Assembly: GCA_035536995.1 (NCBI GenBank)
Contig: DATLNB010000079.1
Location: 3,267 to 67,266 of the forward strand
DNA length: 64,000 nt
Source: AV80 sp035536995
GTDB lineage: Bacteria > Verrucomicrobiota > Verrucomicrobiia > Chthoniobacterales > UBA10450
Direction: 5' to 3'
Positions 41,744 to 50,316 of the stretch are shown piece by piece; the stretch's first letter is position 1, and every line of letters starts with the position of its first letter. A program made the position numbers and the translations under genes. A model generated the notes under the pieces. It did not search any database, had not been told where the DNA came from, and was given only the letters and a program-made list of their open reading frames with translations.

Positions 41744-42388
41744 ATGAAGATTTTCGATATCTCGCGTCCGCTTTTCAACGGTCTTGCTCCATGGCCGGGC
41801 GATACCGCTTTCCATTTCGAGTTGAAATGGAAGATGGCGGAGGGCGCATCGGTCAACGTTGGAGCAGCTGAGACAGGACTTCACAACGGCACTCATGCCG
41901 ACGCGCCATTTCATTTTCAGGCGGATGGAACGACGATCGATCGGATGCCGCTCGAAACTTATTTCGGCGAAGCGGTTGTGGTTGACCTAACGAGTCGATT
42001 TGGAGCAGGTGGAGAGGGGGAAATCACGGTGGCCGATCTCCAGCCGAGGGCTGATGCGCTTAGGAGCGCGCCCCGTCTGCTGGTGAAGACGGGCGCGTGG
42101 CCCGATCCGGCTATCTTTCCAGAACGTATTCCGGTCATCGCTTCTGATGTGCCGGGGTTTCTGCAGGATCGAAAAGTGAAGCTGCTCGGGCTTGATCTGC
42201 CGTCGGTGGATGCGATCGATTCGAAGACGCTCGATAACCATCACGCCCTGGCCGCGGCCGGCATTGCGATCGTTGAATCACTCGACTTAAGCGCGATCCC
42301 CGAAGGGACGTACCGTTTCGCGGCGTTTCCGCTTCGGATTCGCGGCGGCGACGCGGCCCCGGTCCGCGCCGTCCTCTGGCTGGATTAG
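41744..42388 (+). CDS. kynB: Kynurenine formamidase (cyclase family)
   Basis: The 214-residue metal-dependent hydrolase splits N-formyl-L-kynurenine to kynurenine and formate. The metal motif HNGTHADAPFH (HxGTHxDxPxH) is exact for the KynB family, with ISRPLFNGLAPWPGD at the N-terminus and GLDLPSVDAIDSKTLDNHHAL following. ATG 41744 starts at MKIFDISRP, as in KynB proteins; a longer frame upstream is antisense to nothing sensible. It follows the EamA gene on the same strand. Confidence 0.93.
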   Translation: MKIFDISRPLFNGLAPWPGDTAFHFELKWKMAEGASVNVGAAETGLHNGTHADAPFHFQADGTTIDRMPLETYFGEAVVVDLTSRFGAGGEGEITVADLQPRADALRSAPRLLVKTGAWPDPAIFPERIPVIASDVPGFLQDRKVKLLGLDLPSVDAIDSKTLDNHHALAAAGIAIVESLDLSAIPEGTYRFAAFPLRIRGGDAAPVRAVLWLD

Positions 42389-42535
42389 CGTCGGAGGGAC
42401 TTGCTTCTGCACGTCCGCGTGATGGAGCGCAGAGGAGGACTTGCAGAAGCAAGTCCCTCCGAGGGAGCAGAAGCAAGTCCCTCCGAGAACACAATGGGAC
42501 TTGCGAAAGGAGGTCCGTCCGAGGAGGAATCACAG
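42389..42535. repeat. Cluster of GGAGGGACTTGCTTCTGC-type palindromes
   Basis: GGAGGGACTTGCTTCTGCAC is followed by several reverse-complementary copies of AGAAGCAAGTCCCTCCGAG and related words. This is the same repeat family as 10367-10843 but with a TTGCTTCTGC core. It fills the gap to the glycosyltransferase. Confidence 0.85.
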
Positions 42536-42537
42536 GC

Positions 42538-44001
42538 GTGAGCCGTCTGCTCGAGTCCCGCATCACACGGTGGGGTGCCGTGACACTCGCGCTGGCGCTC
42601 TTCGGCGTGACGAATCTTCCCTGGCACCTGGATGACTACGACCAGGCGAAACAGGCCTTCACCTCCTTCGAGATGGTGGAATCAGGGCATTGGCTTTACC
42701 AGCACACTCCTAATCGCTGGGTGGCCACGAAACCGCCGCTGGTCGGTTGGATTTCCGCTGCGGTTTACGGAATCACGCGGTCGTGGGAATTAGCGTGGCG
42801 GCTGCCTTCTTTCCTGGCCGCAATTGGTTTGCTCGTGCTCGTCACCCGCGCCGCGGGCAGCTACGGAGCCGTGGCCAGCCTGATCGCGGCCAGCGCGTTC
42901 AGCCTTAACCTGCTGACGCCGCGGCTCGCCTCGCTGGTCCGAACCGACATGCCGCTCGCACTCGTTCTCTTCGGAGCGGGCCTGGTGATCTGGAACAAGG
43001 CGCGAGAGCGGACGCGGTGGACGAGCCGAGATCAGCTCATTTTGTTTGCGTTACTCAGCGCGGGGATGCTGATCAAGGGTCCGATCGTTTACGCATTCCT
43101 GCTTCCAGGCGTCGTAGCTGTGGAATGGCTAAGTCGCCGCCGCCGCGTCGCGAACCCTGCGTGGAGCGGATGGCTGCCGTGGCTCCTCTCGTTTCTCGTT
43201 TTCCTTATCTGGGTTGGAGGCGGAATCCTGTTCGTGCCGGATTTCACCGAGCACGTTGTCCTGCGCGAATTTGCGGGCCGGTTTAGTGACGAGGTCCATC
43301 GGTCGCAACCCTTTTATTATTATTTGCCGCACCTGCTCCACCGTTTCGCACCGTGGAGCTTGTTGCTGATTGGCCTGGCATTTTTGACGCGGAAACCAGA
43401 GGAGGGCTCCTCGGCGCCGCGGACTGCCGGGTTGTCGCTACCGACTTTCTGGCTGCTCGCCTGGAGCATCGGTGGATTGATCGTTATGTCGTGTGTTCCG
43501 TCAAAGCGGATCGACCGGATTTTCCCGATTATCCCACCGCTTTGTTTGCTGCTCGGTGTTCTCGCAACCGACGCACGTGGCCGGTTCGGCAGAGCAGTGG
43601 ATCGTTTGTGCGTGATCGCGCTTGGTCTGGCTGTCCTGGGCACGACCGCGTACACAGTGCAGAAGACGATCGCGGCGCAGCGCGAACAGCGTGACGCTTT
43701 CGCGGTTTTCGGGCGCGCTGTCGTGCGCGAAGTCGCAGCCCACCAATGGCGATACGCGTTGGTCGGCCGTGATGATGAAGGGCTCGCTCTCTACGTTCGC
43801 CGAATCGAATTCCTGAATCCTTATCAGGGCGTCGCCGAGTGGAACGCCGGGCGGGTTGATGCGCTCGTTGTTCCCGAGGACGATCTGCCGAAGATCCTTC
43901 CGCTGCTTAACCCGCCCGAACCGACTCGAGCGCTCACTTCCGGTCAGGCAGGGCGTTATCGAAGACGCTACGTGCTTCTGGCCAAGCGGTCTTCCGCCTG
44001 A
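42538..44001 (+). CDS. ArnT/PMT-like membrane glycosyltransferase (GT39/GT83 family)
   Basis: The 487-residue protein has about ten to twelve transmembrane helices. Its first extracytoplasmic loop reads LDDYDQAKQAFTSFEMVESGHWLYQHTPNRW, with the acidic pair and the Asn/Arg of PMT/ArnT-type enzymes, which use a polyprenyl-phosphate sugar donor. KPPLVGWISAAVYGI follows. The C-terminal third is soluble and could bind the acceptor. GTG start at 42538; the next ATG would remove the first membrane segment. Confidence 0.85.
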   Translation: MSRLLESRITRWGAVTLALALFGVTNLPWHLDDYDQAKQAFTSFEMVESGHWLYQHTPNRWVATKPPLVGWISAAVYGITRSWELAWRLPSFLAAIGLLVLVTRAAGSYGAVASLIAASAFSLNLLTPRLASLVRTDMPLALVLFGAGLVIWNKARERTRWTSRDQLILFALLSAGMLIKGPIVYAFLLPGVVAVEWLSRRRRVANPAWSGWLPWLLSFLVFLIWVGGGILFVPDFTEHVVLREFAGRFSDEVHRSQPFYYYLPHLLHRFAPWSLLLIGLAFLTRKPEEGSSAPRTAGLSLPTFWLLAWSIGGLIVMSCVPSKRIDRIFPIIPPLCLLLGVLATDARGRFGRAVDRLCVIALGLAVLGTTAYTVQKTIAAQREQRDAFAVFGRAVVREVAAHQWRYALVGRDDEGLALYVRRIEFLNPYQGVAEWNAGRVDALVVPEDDLPKILPLLNPPEPTRALTSGQAGRYRRRYVLLAKRSSA

Positions 44002-44073
44002 GCCGGCCGCGCGAAAAGCCTGCTCGACTTTGAAGCAACCGTTTGTAGTCTCGCGTCCAAGCTGAACGACCTG

Positions 44074-44601
44074 ATGCAGTTCCCGAAGATGGAGATCGAG
44101 GCGCTCTGGTGTCCATGGCGTGTCGAATATTTCGAGCAGGAAACGCCGAACCCGGATTTCCTCTCCGAAGCGGCGCGGACGAGCGACGATGCCGCGCACC
44201 TTGTTTTGGCCCGGCGGAAGAACGCGTTCCTGATGATGAACCGCTATCCTTATATCTCCGGGCATCTCATGGCCGTGCCTTACCGCAAGACCGGAGACGC
44301 CTCGGCCTTGGGCGAAAATGAAGTGCTCGAGCTTTGGGAGCTGGCCATGCACGGGCAACGCCTCCTCCGGGAAACAATGAAGGCGCAGGGTTTCAATCTC
44401 GGTTTGAACCTTGGCCAATGCGCCGGGGCCGGCGTCCCGGACCACTTGCACCTCCATATTGTCCCTCGCTGGAATGGCGACACGAATTTCATGCCGGTCC
44501 TTTCCGGGACCCGGATGCTCTCGGAAGGATTGCGCGGGTTGTACGATAAATTGATTGCGACCCAGGCGCGTTTGGAGAAAAACAACGCAACCTCATCATG
44601 A
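44074..44601 (+). CDS. HIT-family protein
   Basis: The 175-residue nucleotide hydrolase/transferase has the histidine triad HLHLHIVPRW near residue 127, with LALRRKNAFL-type substrate strands (ARRKNAFLMMNRYPYISGHLMAVPYR) before it. The block LWCPWRVEYF near the start and the insert GDTNFMPVLSG indicate the Ap4A phosphorylase-like subgroup of HIT proteins. The stop overlaps the next gene by 4 bp (ATGA). Confidence 0.9.
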   Translation: MQFPKMEIEALWCPWRVEYFEQETPNPDFLSEAARTSDDAAHLVLARRKNAFLMMNRYPYISGHLMAVPYRKTGDASALGENEVLELWELAMHGQRLLRETMKAQGFNLGLNLGQCAGAGVPDHLHLHIVPRWNGDTNFMPVLSGTRMLSEGLRGLYDKLIATQARLEKNNATSS

Positions 44602-45296
44602 CGACGACCTGGATCGAACCGCCACCGAAACCAAGACGCAGCGGCTGCCTCGGCAAAGGCTGCATGATGCTGTGCGTTTTCCTGATTCTGCTCGGGGTCG
44701 CCTTTTTCGTGGGCGGATATGTCGGCGTCCGCTACGTCGTCACGACCACGCAGCCGAAAGAAATCCCGCAGGTCCAATCAAGCGAGGCAGAACAGGAAGC
44801 GGTCCGCACCCGTTGGGAACAATTTAAGGACGGGCGCCGCGCCGCCGACACCACGATGGCGACGACCACCGTGGAAGGCACAACGACCGAGGTCGCCCCG
44901 CCGGCCACGAACCGAATCGAGCTAAGTGCGAACGATATTAACCAGCTCATCGCGGGCAGCCGGAAATTGCAGGGAAAGGCGTTTGTCTCGATCGAGAATA
45001 ATGTCGCGCGCGTCCAGGTGAGTGTGCCGCTCGAGAAAGTCGGGTTCCGTGGACGTTTTCTGAATGGTGAGCTCCAGGTCCGCTCGTCGCCCGATCGGAA
45101 CCCCCGCAACATTGAAATCACCGAGGTCTCACTCGGTGGCGTGTCGGAAAAAGTCCTGAACGCGCTTCTCGGCTTCCGCTCGCTGCGCAGCTACGCCGAC
45201 CAGTACGCGACCGAATACGACATCACGAGCTTCGCCATCGAAGATAACCGGGTGATCATTGAGAACGGGCGGGCGATCCCCGGGGTAACGCCGTAG
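44598..45296 (+). CDS. Membrane-anchored protein of unknown function
   Basis: The 232-residue protein has one membrane segment (GCMMLCVFLILLGVAFFVGGYVGVRYV) after a Pro/Lys-rich start (EPPPKPRRSG). A Thr-rich linker follows (TTMATTTVEGTTTEV). The extracytoplasmic domain has IELSANDINQLIAGSRKLQGK and VSIENNVARVQVSVPL, a beta-rich pattern seen in conserved but unnamed proteins of Verrucomicrobia (impression only). It overlaps the HIT gene, so the two are co-translated. Confidence 0.72.
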   Translation: MTTTWIEPPPKPRRSGCLGKGCMMLCVFLILLGVAFFVGGYVGVRYVVTTTQPKEIPQVQSSEAEQEAVRTRWEQFKDGRRAADTTMATTTVEGTTTEVAPPATNRIELSANDINQLIAGSRKLQGKAFVSIENNVARVQVSVPLEKVGFRGRFLNGELQVRSSPDRNPRNIEITEVSLGGVSEKVLNALLGFRSLRSYADQYATEYDITSFAIEDNRVIIENGRAIPGVTP

Positions 45297-45368
45297 ATTG
45301 CGTTGCAGACCTTTGTAGGCCGTCCGTGTCAGACGGCGTAGGGGCGACCGCGTTTCACAGAAACGCCC

Positions 45369-46904
45369 TCACTGCATAATCTCGCGCACGAACACGTTCA
45401 GCTGCCCATCCGCCTGTTTGCGCACTTCCGTAATTTCGTAGGGCCGCGCCTCGTCTCTGGTCACAGTCGAGCCGCGGGTGGGCGGATTGTATCCGGCGGG
45501 ATAATCGACCACGATGCGGAGGTTTTGCCCACCGCCCGCCAGCTTCAAGACGGCGTCGGTTATCCCGGTCTTCGGCCGGAGAACCGCGCGGTTGGACTCG
45601 GTAAAGTTGACGACGAACTGTCCCTTCAAATAAACGCGTTCGCCGGCGAGCCCGCGATCCGCGAGGTCTTGAACGTCAGTCGTTGTGATTAAACGGCCGA
45701 CCGGCATTTTGCCGGGCAAATACATCTTCCAGGTGCCGCCACCGGCCGTAGAGGCGAGCGCGTTCTCCGGAGCACTGGGCACAGGTGTCGCCGATGCGGC
45801 CGGCGCCGCGGGGGAAGTCACCGCAACCGCCGGTGGCGTGGCGGCTGGAGTCGGCGTCGGTTTGGCCGGAGAATTCTGCGCGACCATGGTGGGACTGCGC
45901 CCCGCTGTTGGCGAAGGCGTCGGTGTACCCTTCGGTTTTTTCTTGTCGCCCTTCGTCGGTTTTTCCGGCGACGGCGGCGGCGCAGGGGGCGGGGTCACGA
46001 CCGCAACCTTCGGCTCTTCGATCTGCGCGGCAGGCTCGACGCGGATCAATTCGTTGGCTGGCGGCGGCGCCGGGGTTGGGGCGAGCCCTGCAACCGGTGC
46101 GTTTGTCGAAGGCGAACTCTTCTCGCGATAGCTTGCGTATTGGCCTTCGGCGGCCTTGCGCGCGTCGTCTTTGTAAAGCGGCCAGCCGGGCTCGAGATTC
46201 AGGTCGAGCGGTGGCTCCAGTGAAAATGTGCCGGGGCCGCGAGTTACTGTGTATCGGCCGTAAAGCAACGGCACCGTCGTGATCAGCATGCGACCGTCGG
46301 CGAGGCGTTCGGCGTGAATCACAGCCGACAGGTCATGGGTGCGTTCGAGCTTCAGCTCCAACCCGGGCACAAGCGTCTGTTTCATCAACGGCAACGCCTG
46401 TGGGTCCGCCGGATAAACGTGTTCCATCAGCAATTCCCCGTGATCCACCGCGTTGGTTAGCGCGACCATCCCGGAAAGGAACACGTCGTCCGGGGTCAGC
46501 TCACGCGCCTGCATGATGTTGAACCGGCCGATCACGTACGGAACCAGGCCGCGAACGTGCTGAAAATTGCGGATGTAATTTCTGGCCAACTCGGCGTTCG
46601 CGTGGGCCAGCTCAGTCGGGCTCATCGCGATGTAGCGATCGTAGAGTTGTTTCGAGGTGAGAAATTCGCCGGCTGGCGCGGCGGTCAGCTCGAAGCGTTT
46701 GGCGGGCTCAATCTTGTTGAGCTTCTTCAGAATACGGTAGCTCTGGGGCCGTTCCGGTTGCCAGAAGATGTAAAAACTTCCGAGCCAGGCGGCGAAGGCA
46801 AACCCGGTCAGGAGAAGGATGGCAATCGACCACGCAAAAAGGTTGGTCTTCTTGCCGCGTGGCCTCCCGTAGCCTTCGTCGTAACGAATGTAATCCCGGG
46901 CCAT
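45369..46904 (-). CDS. Membrane-anchored protein with long Pro/Thr-rich linker
   Basis: The 511-residue protein starts with MARDYIRYDEGYGRPRGKK and one membrane helix (FAWSIAILLLTGFAFAAWLGSF). An ordered region runs to about residue 255 (ELARNYIRNFQHVRGLVPYVIGRF). A roughly 130-residue Pro/Ala/Thr-rich stretch (PAPPPANE to VPSAPENAL) follows, then a C-terminal domain with GKMPVGRLITTTDVQDLADRGL. Such linkers span the periplasm or cell wall. No family is recognised. It lies divergent from nothing and stands as a single minus-strand gene. Confidence 0.72.
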   Translation of the reverse strand: MARDYIRYDEGYGRPRGKKTNLFAWSIAILLLTGFAFAAWLGSFYIFWQPERPQSYRILKKLNKIEPAKRFELTAAPAGEFLTSKQLYDRYIAMSPTELAHANAELARNYIRNFQHVRGLVPYVIGRFNIMQARELTPDDVFLSGMVALTNAVDHGELLMEHVYPADPQALPLMKQTLVPGLELKLERTHDLSAVIHAERLADGRMLITTVPLLYGRYTVTRGPGTFSLEPPLDLNLEPGWPLYKDDARKAAEGQYASYREKSSPSTNAPVAGLAPTPAPPPANELIRVEPAAQIEEPKVAVVTPPPAPPPSPEKPTKGDKKKPKGTPTPSPTAGRSPTMVAQNSPAKPTPTPAATPPAVAVTSPAAPAASATPVPSAPENALASTAGGGTWKMYLPGKMPVGRLITTTDVQDLADRGLAGERVYLKGQFVVNFTESNRAVLRPKTGITDAVLKLAGGGQNLRIVVDYPAGYNPPTRGSTVTRDEARPYEITEVRKQADGQLNVFVREIMQ

Positions 46905-46930
46905 CTAAGCGGGTCTGCCGCGATCCGTTT

Positions 46931-47266
46931 TCAAGCCGGGCGCGCTGCTTCGAAAGAGGTTCCGCAACCGCAGGTCCGGGCAGCGTTCGGATTCTCAATG
47001 TGAAAACCGGCGCCGGTCAGGCCGTCACGGTAATCCAGGACGGACCCCCGCAAGTAATCCGCGCTCTCGGAATCGACAAAAAACTCGACGCCGTCGCGGG
47101 CCACGATTTCGTCGCCCGGTAGTTGGGTCCCGAGAGACATTTCGTATTGGAGCCCGGAGCAACCGCCCTTGGAAATACCGACCCGCAGCCCCCTGGCCTC
47201 GGTCTCGGGGCGTGATTCGAGGAGGGTGCGCAGCTGGCGGACAGCGTTATCCGTCACGGTAATCAT
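46931..47266 (-). CDS. HesB/IscA-type Fe-S cluster carrier
   Basis: The 111-residue A-type carrier has GGCSGLQYEM and the C-terminal CGCGTSF, supplying the three conserved Cys of IscA/ErpA/SufA proteins. It passes [2Fe-2S] or [4Fe-4S] clusters to target enzymes. The window also holds Fe-S clients (a family-4-like UDG, a radical SAM enzyme, a Rieske protein). ErpA, IscA and SufA cannot be separated by eye. It is divergent from mutL with 64 bp between the starts. ATG 47266. Confidence 0.93.
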   Translation of the reverse strand: MITVTDNAVRQLRTLLESRPETEARGLRVGISKGGCSGLQYEMSLGTQLPGDEIVARDGVEFFVDSESADYLRGSVLDYRDGLTGAGFHIENPNAARTCGCGTSFEAARPA

Positions 47267-47330
47267 CGGTCGTGCGAAACTATCGTTTTCCTTCGCAATC
47301 GCAAATCGCGCCCGTAAAATTGAAAATCCG

Positions 47331-49181
47331 ATGAGCCGCATTCGCCTGTTGCCGGAGATTCTCGCTAGCCAGGTCGCGGCCGGGGAGGTGGTCGAGCGTC
47401 CCGCCTCGGTTGTAAAAGAACTGGTCGAGAACAGTATCGACGCCGGGGCGCGCCGGATCGAGGTCAGCATTCGCCGCGGCGGGATCTCGGTTATCCGGGT
47501 GGTGGACGACGGCTGCGGCATGGACCGCGACGACGCCCTCCTTTCCCTGGAACGCCATGCCACGAGCAAAATCAGGACAGCGAACGATCTGGCGGCCATT
47601 GCGACCCTCGGTTTCCGCGGGGAAGCGTTGCCGAGCATTGCCAGCGTCTCGCGCTTCCGGTTGACGACCCGGGAACCGGAAGCAGTCGCCGGGTCGGAAA
47701 TAATCGTCGCGGGCGGAAAGATCGAGACCGTCCGCGATGGCGGCGAAGCGCCCGGAACGCAGATCGAAGTGCGCTCTCTCTTCTATAATCTTCCGGCGCG
47801 CCGGAAATTTTTACGATCTGAGAACACGGAAAGCCGCAACATCGAGCATCAGCTCCATCTCCAGGCGATCGGTCATCCATCTATCGCGTTCGTTTATGTC
47901 CGCGACGAGCGGGTCGTCTTTCAACTGCCCGCCGCAGCGAGCTTGTCCGAGCGGATCAGGGACCTGCACGGCAGGGAGCTGGTCGACCGGTTGTTGCCGG
48001 TTGAGGAGCGAACGGGCGCCGCGATCCGGATTCACGGTTTGATTGGGCAGGCCGGAGTGAGCCGGCCGACTCGCGCCCAGCAGCTGGTCTTCGTGAACGG
48101 GCGCGCGGTCGAGAACGCGGTCCTGACGGCAGGATTGCGCGAGGGTTATCACACTGCGCTAATGAAGGGCCAGTTCCCGGTCACCTTTCTCTTTCTAGAT
48201 CTCGACCCGGCGGCGGTGGACGTGAACGTGCATCCGGCGAAGAGAGAAGTGCGGTTCCGCGATCCCAATTCGGTCCGTGAAGCGATCGTCCGGACGATCC
48301 GGCAGACGCTGGAGAGCGGCCGGGAAGAATGGCAACAGCAATTCCGGGCGCCGACGCCTGTAGCCGGGATCGCCGATCCCGGCCGAGTTCCGGCGTCGAT
48401 TCCTACCCCGCCGACCGCAGCCACAGGGCCGGGATTACCGATCCCAGCTACAACGGGATCATCGATCCCGGCTACAACGATCCCGGCTACAACGGAGCAG
48501 CTTCATTCTTTTCAGCCGTCGCCTAACGAGTTCTCCACAACAGCCGTTTCGCCCGCCTCAAATTGGAACGACCAACAGCAACTCGAAACACCGGGCCGGT
48601 CGCGCCATTTCCAGATCATCGGTGTTTTGAACAAGCTTTATGTCCTGATGGAAAACGAGGAAGGGCTGGTCCTGGTGGACCAGCATGCGGCCCACGAGCG
48701 CATTCTCTTCGAAGAACTCCGGCGCCGGATGGAAGAGCAGGGGGTTCCTTCCCAGCGTCTGCTGCTCGCGCAAACCATGGAGCTGGCGCCCCGGGACGCG
48801 GAATGGGTCGAGCGGAACGTCGCGACTTTGCAAAAGATGGGAATCGGGATCGAGTCGTTCGGCCCGAACGCATTCAAGATCGACAGCTTGCCGACCTTTC
48901 TCGACGTGTCCGATCCGGTCATCTTCGTCATGAAGGTGATTGACGGTTTGAAGAGCGCGAGCAACGGCAGCTCGCCGATGCGGCTCGGCGAAGAAATGAT
49001 CGCGAAGACGGTGTGCCGTCATGCAGTGAAGGCGAACGATCCGCTCCGGTACCTGGAGGTGGAAAAATTGATCACCGATCTGCTCGAATGCGACCTGCCT
49101 TACTGCTGCCCGCACGGCCGGCCGACAATGATCCAGATTTCGCACTCGGAGCTGGAGAAGAAGTTCGGCAGGAAGGTGTAG
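47331..49181 (+). CDS. mutL: DNA mismatch repair protein MutL
   Basis: The 616-residue GHKL ATPase has LVENSIDAGA (catalytic Glu and metal Asn), DDGCGM, HATSKI and GFRGEALPSIASV in the N-terminal half. The C-terminal domain has DQHAAHERILFEE (the DQHA(x)2E(x)4E endonuclease motif, about residue 450), CRHAVKAN and CPHGRP, so it should be the nicking type of MutL. The linker at about residues 344-388 is largely built from palindromic DNA repeats. ATG 47331. Confidence 0.95.
   Translation: MSRIRLLPEILASQVAAGEVVERPASVVKELVENSIDAGARRIEVSIRRGGISVIRVVDDGCGMDRDDALLSLERHATSKIRTANDLAAIATLGFRGEALPSIASVSRFRLTTREPEAVAGSEIIVAGGKIETVRDGGEAPGTQIEVRSLFYNLPARRKFLRSENTESRNIEHQLHLQAIGHPSIAFVYVRDERVVFQLPAAASLSERIRDLHGRELVDRLLPVEERTGAAIRIHGLIGQAGVSRPTRAQQLVFVNGRAVENAVLTAGLREGYHTALMKGQFPVTFLFLDLDPAAVDVNVHPAKREVRFRDPNSVREAIVRTIRQTLESGREEWQQQFRAPTPVAGIADPGRVPASIPTPPTAATGPGLPIPATTGSSIPATTIPATTEQLHSFQPSPNEFSTTAVSPASNWNDQQQLETPGRSRHFQIIGVLNKLYVLMENEEGLVLVDQHAAHERILFEELRRRMEEQGVPSQRLLLAQTMELAPRDAEWVERNVATLQKMGIGIESFGPNAFKIDSLPTFLDVSDPVIFVMKVIDGLKSASNGSSPMRLGEEMIAKTVCRHAVKANDPLRYLEVEKLITDLLECDLPYCCPHGRPTMIQISHSELEKKFGRKV
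48360..48493. repeat. GGGATC/GATCCCGGCTAC repeats inside the mutL linker
   Basis: GTAGCCGGGATCGCCGATCC pairs with itself, and GATCCCGGCTACAACG recurs in tandem from about 48428 to 48493. In protein this gives Ile-Pro-Ala-Thr-Thr repeats. A related TAGCCGGGATCGCTGGTCCC lies between genes at 32266, so this is a mobile-type palindrome that has entered a gene. Confidence 0.85.
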
Positions 49182-49239
49182 GCGCCCTTCGGCGCGTGAA
49201 TCGAGATTCGTGAATCGTGAATCGGAAGATTGCGGTCGA

Positions 49240-50238
49240 TTACCGCCAGTATTTCGAGATCAACTCTTTGATTTCGGGACTTTGGAGTCGGTAATTCTCC
49301 TCATGGTGATGCGGAATCTCCGGGAACCATTTCCACCAGAACATCCCCGCCAGGAAAGAATGGCGCGACGGTAACTGGAGCGCGGCATCGATGCAGCGTT
49401 TCTGAATTTCCGTTGCGTTCTCGCCTCCGGTCTTGAAAGCCCACGGCTCGGCCGCGGCCCGGGCACTTTCGTTGTAACCGATTTCCACGAAAAGAAACTG
49501 CTTCCCGTTTTGCTTCGAGAATTTTTCGAGCTCGGCGGACTGCTTTTCCCAACCGGCGGCGATCTCCGCCCCGCTGGGATCGGTCGCTTTCGACAGCGGG
49601 AAGTAGGCGAGGACTCCAATGTAATCGAGCGCGTCCCAGAATTTGACGTTCTGATATTCGTTCCAATTCGCTCCGTAAGTGACCTTGCCGCGGTAAACGC
49701 CGCGCACCGCCGCGATGATCTTGCGCCAGCGCTCTTCATGTTTCTGCGGATAGGTAAACTCGAGGCCGACGCAGAAAATCTCCGCGTGCTCGGATTCGGC
49801 CAGCGCCGCCATCTGGACGATCCAGGTTTCGTACTCCGAATAGAAGCGATCCCATTCCTCGGGCGTAACGAAATTGATTTCGCCCCGCCAGCTGAACTTG
49901 GTTCCCCAATAAGCGATGTGCGGGATCAACATGACCGAGAGGCCGCGCTCGTAGGCCCAGCGCAGCGGAGTCGTGATATGCGTGGTGCTGGACCCGGCCC
50001 GGCGGCTGGTGACGACGTGGCCGTCCTCCCGGATCTGGGCGTAGGGATGAATCGCAATGCTGTTCACGCCTAACGACTTCAGTTCATCGAGCGTGTGTCT
50101 CATCTCGGGGCTTTGCCATTCGATTCCCCAGGTTTGGCAGGAGACCGTCATTCCCTTGTAGAACGGCGGCGCAGCCTCAGCCGCGAGCCCGGAAAGGGCC
50201 GCCGTGGTCAGCGCCAGCAAGGCAGGAACGACGCGCAT
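49240..50238 (-). CDS. Exported glycoside hydrolase (GH113-like TIM barrel)
   Basis: The 332-residue protein has a signal peptide (MRVVPALLALTTAALSGLAAEAA). A TIM barrel follows, with TLDELKSLGVNSIAIHPY, ITTPLRWAYERGLSVMLIPH, FCVGLEFTYP (acid/base Glu), LDYIGVLAYFPL and FLFVEIGYNESARA (nucleophile Glu). This resembles the GH113 beta-mannanase-type family. Substrate specificity is inferred only. A longer frame upstream runs antisense through the next gene and is not used. Confidence 0.82.
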   Translation of the reverse strand: MRVVPALLALTTAALSGLAAEAAPPFYKGMTVSCQTWGIEWQSPEMRHTLDELKSLGVNSIAIHPYAQIREDGHVVTSRRAGSSTTHITTPLRWAYERGLSVMLIPHIAYWGTKFSWRGEINFVTPEEWDRFYSEYETWIVQMAALAESEHAEIFCVGLEFTYPQKHEERWRKIIAAVRGVYRGKVTYGANWNEYQNVKFWDALDYIGVLAYFPLSKATDPSGAEIAAGWEKQSAELEKFSKQNGKQFLFVEIGYNESARAAAEPWAFKTGGENATEIQKRCIDAALQLPSRHSFLAGMFWWKWFPEIPHHHEENYRLQSPEIKELISKYWR

Positions 50239-50316
50239 CGGGAGATTTAACACCGACGTTCTTCCTTGTGCGAGATGAACGCTTCGTAGATTGGTGTTGC
50301 CGACGTTTCCCAACGC

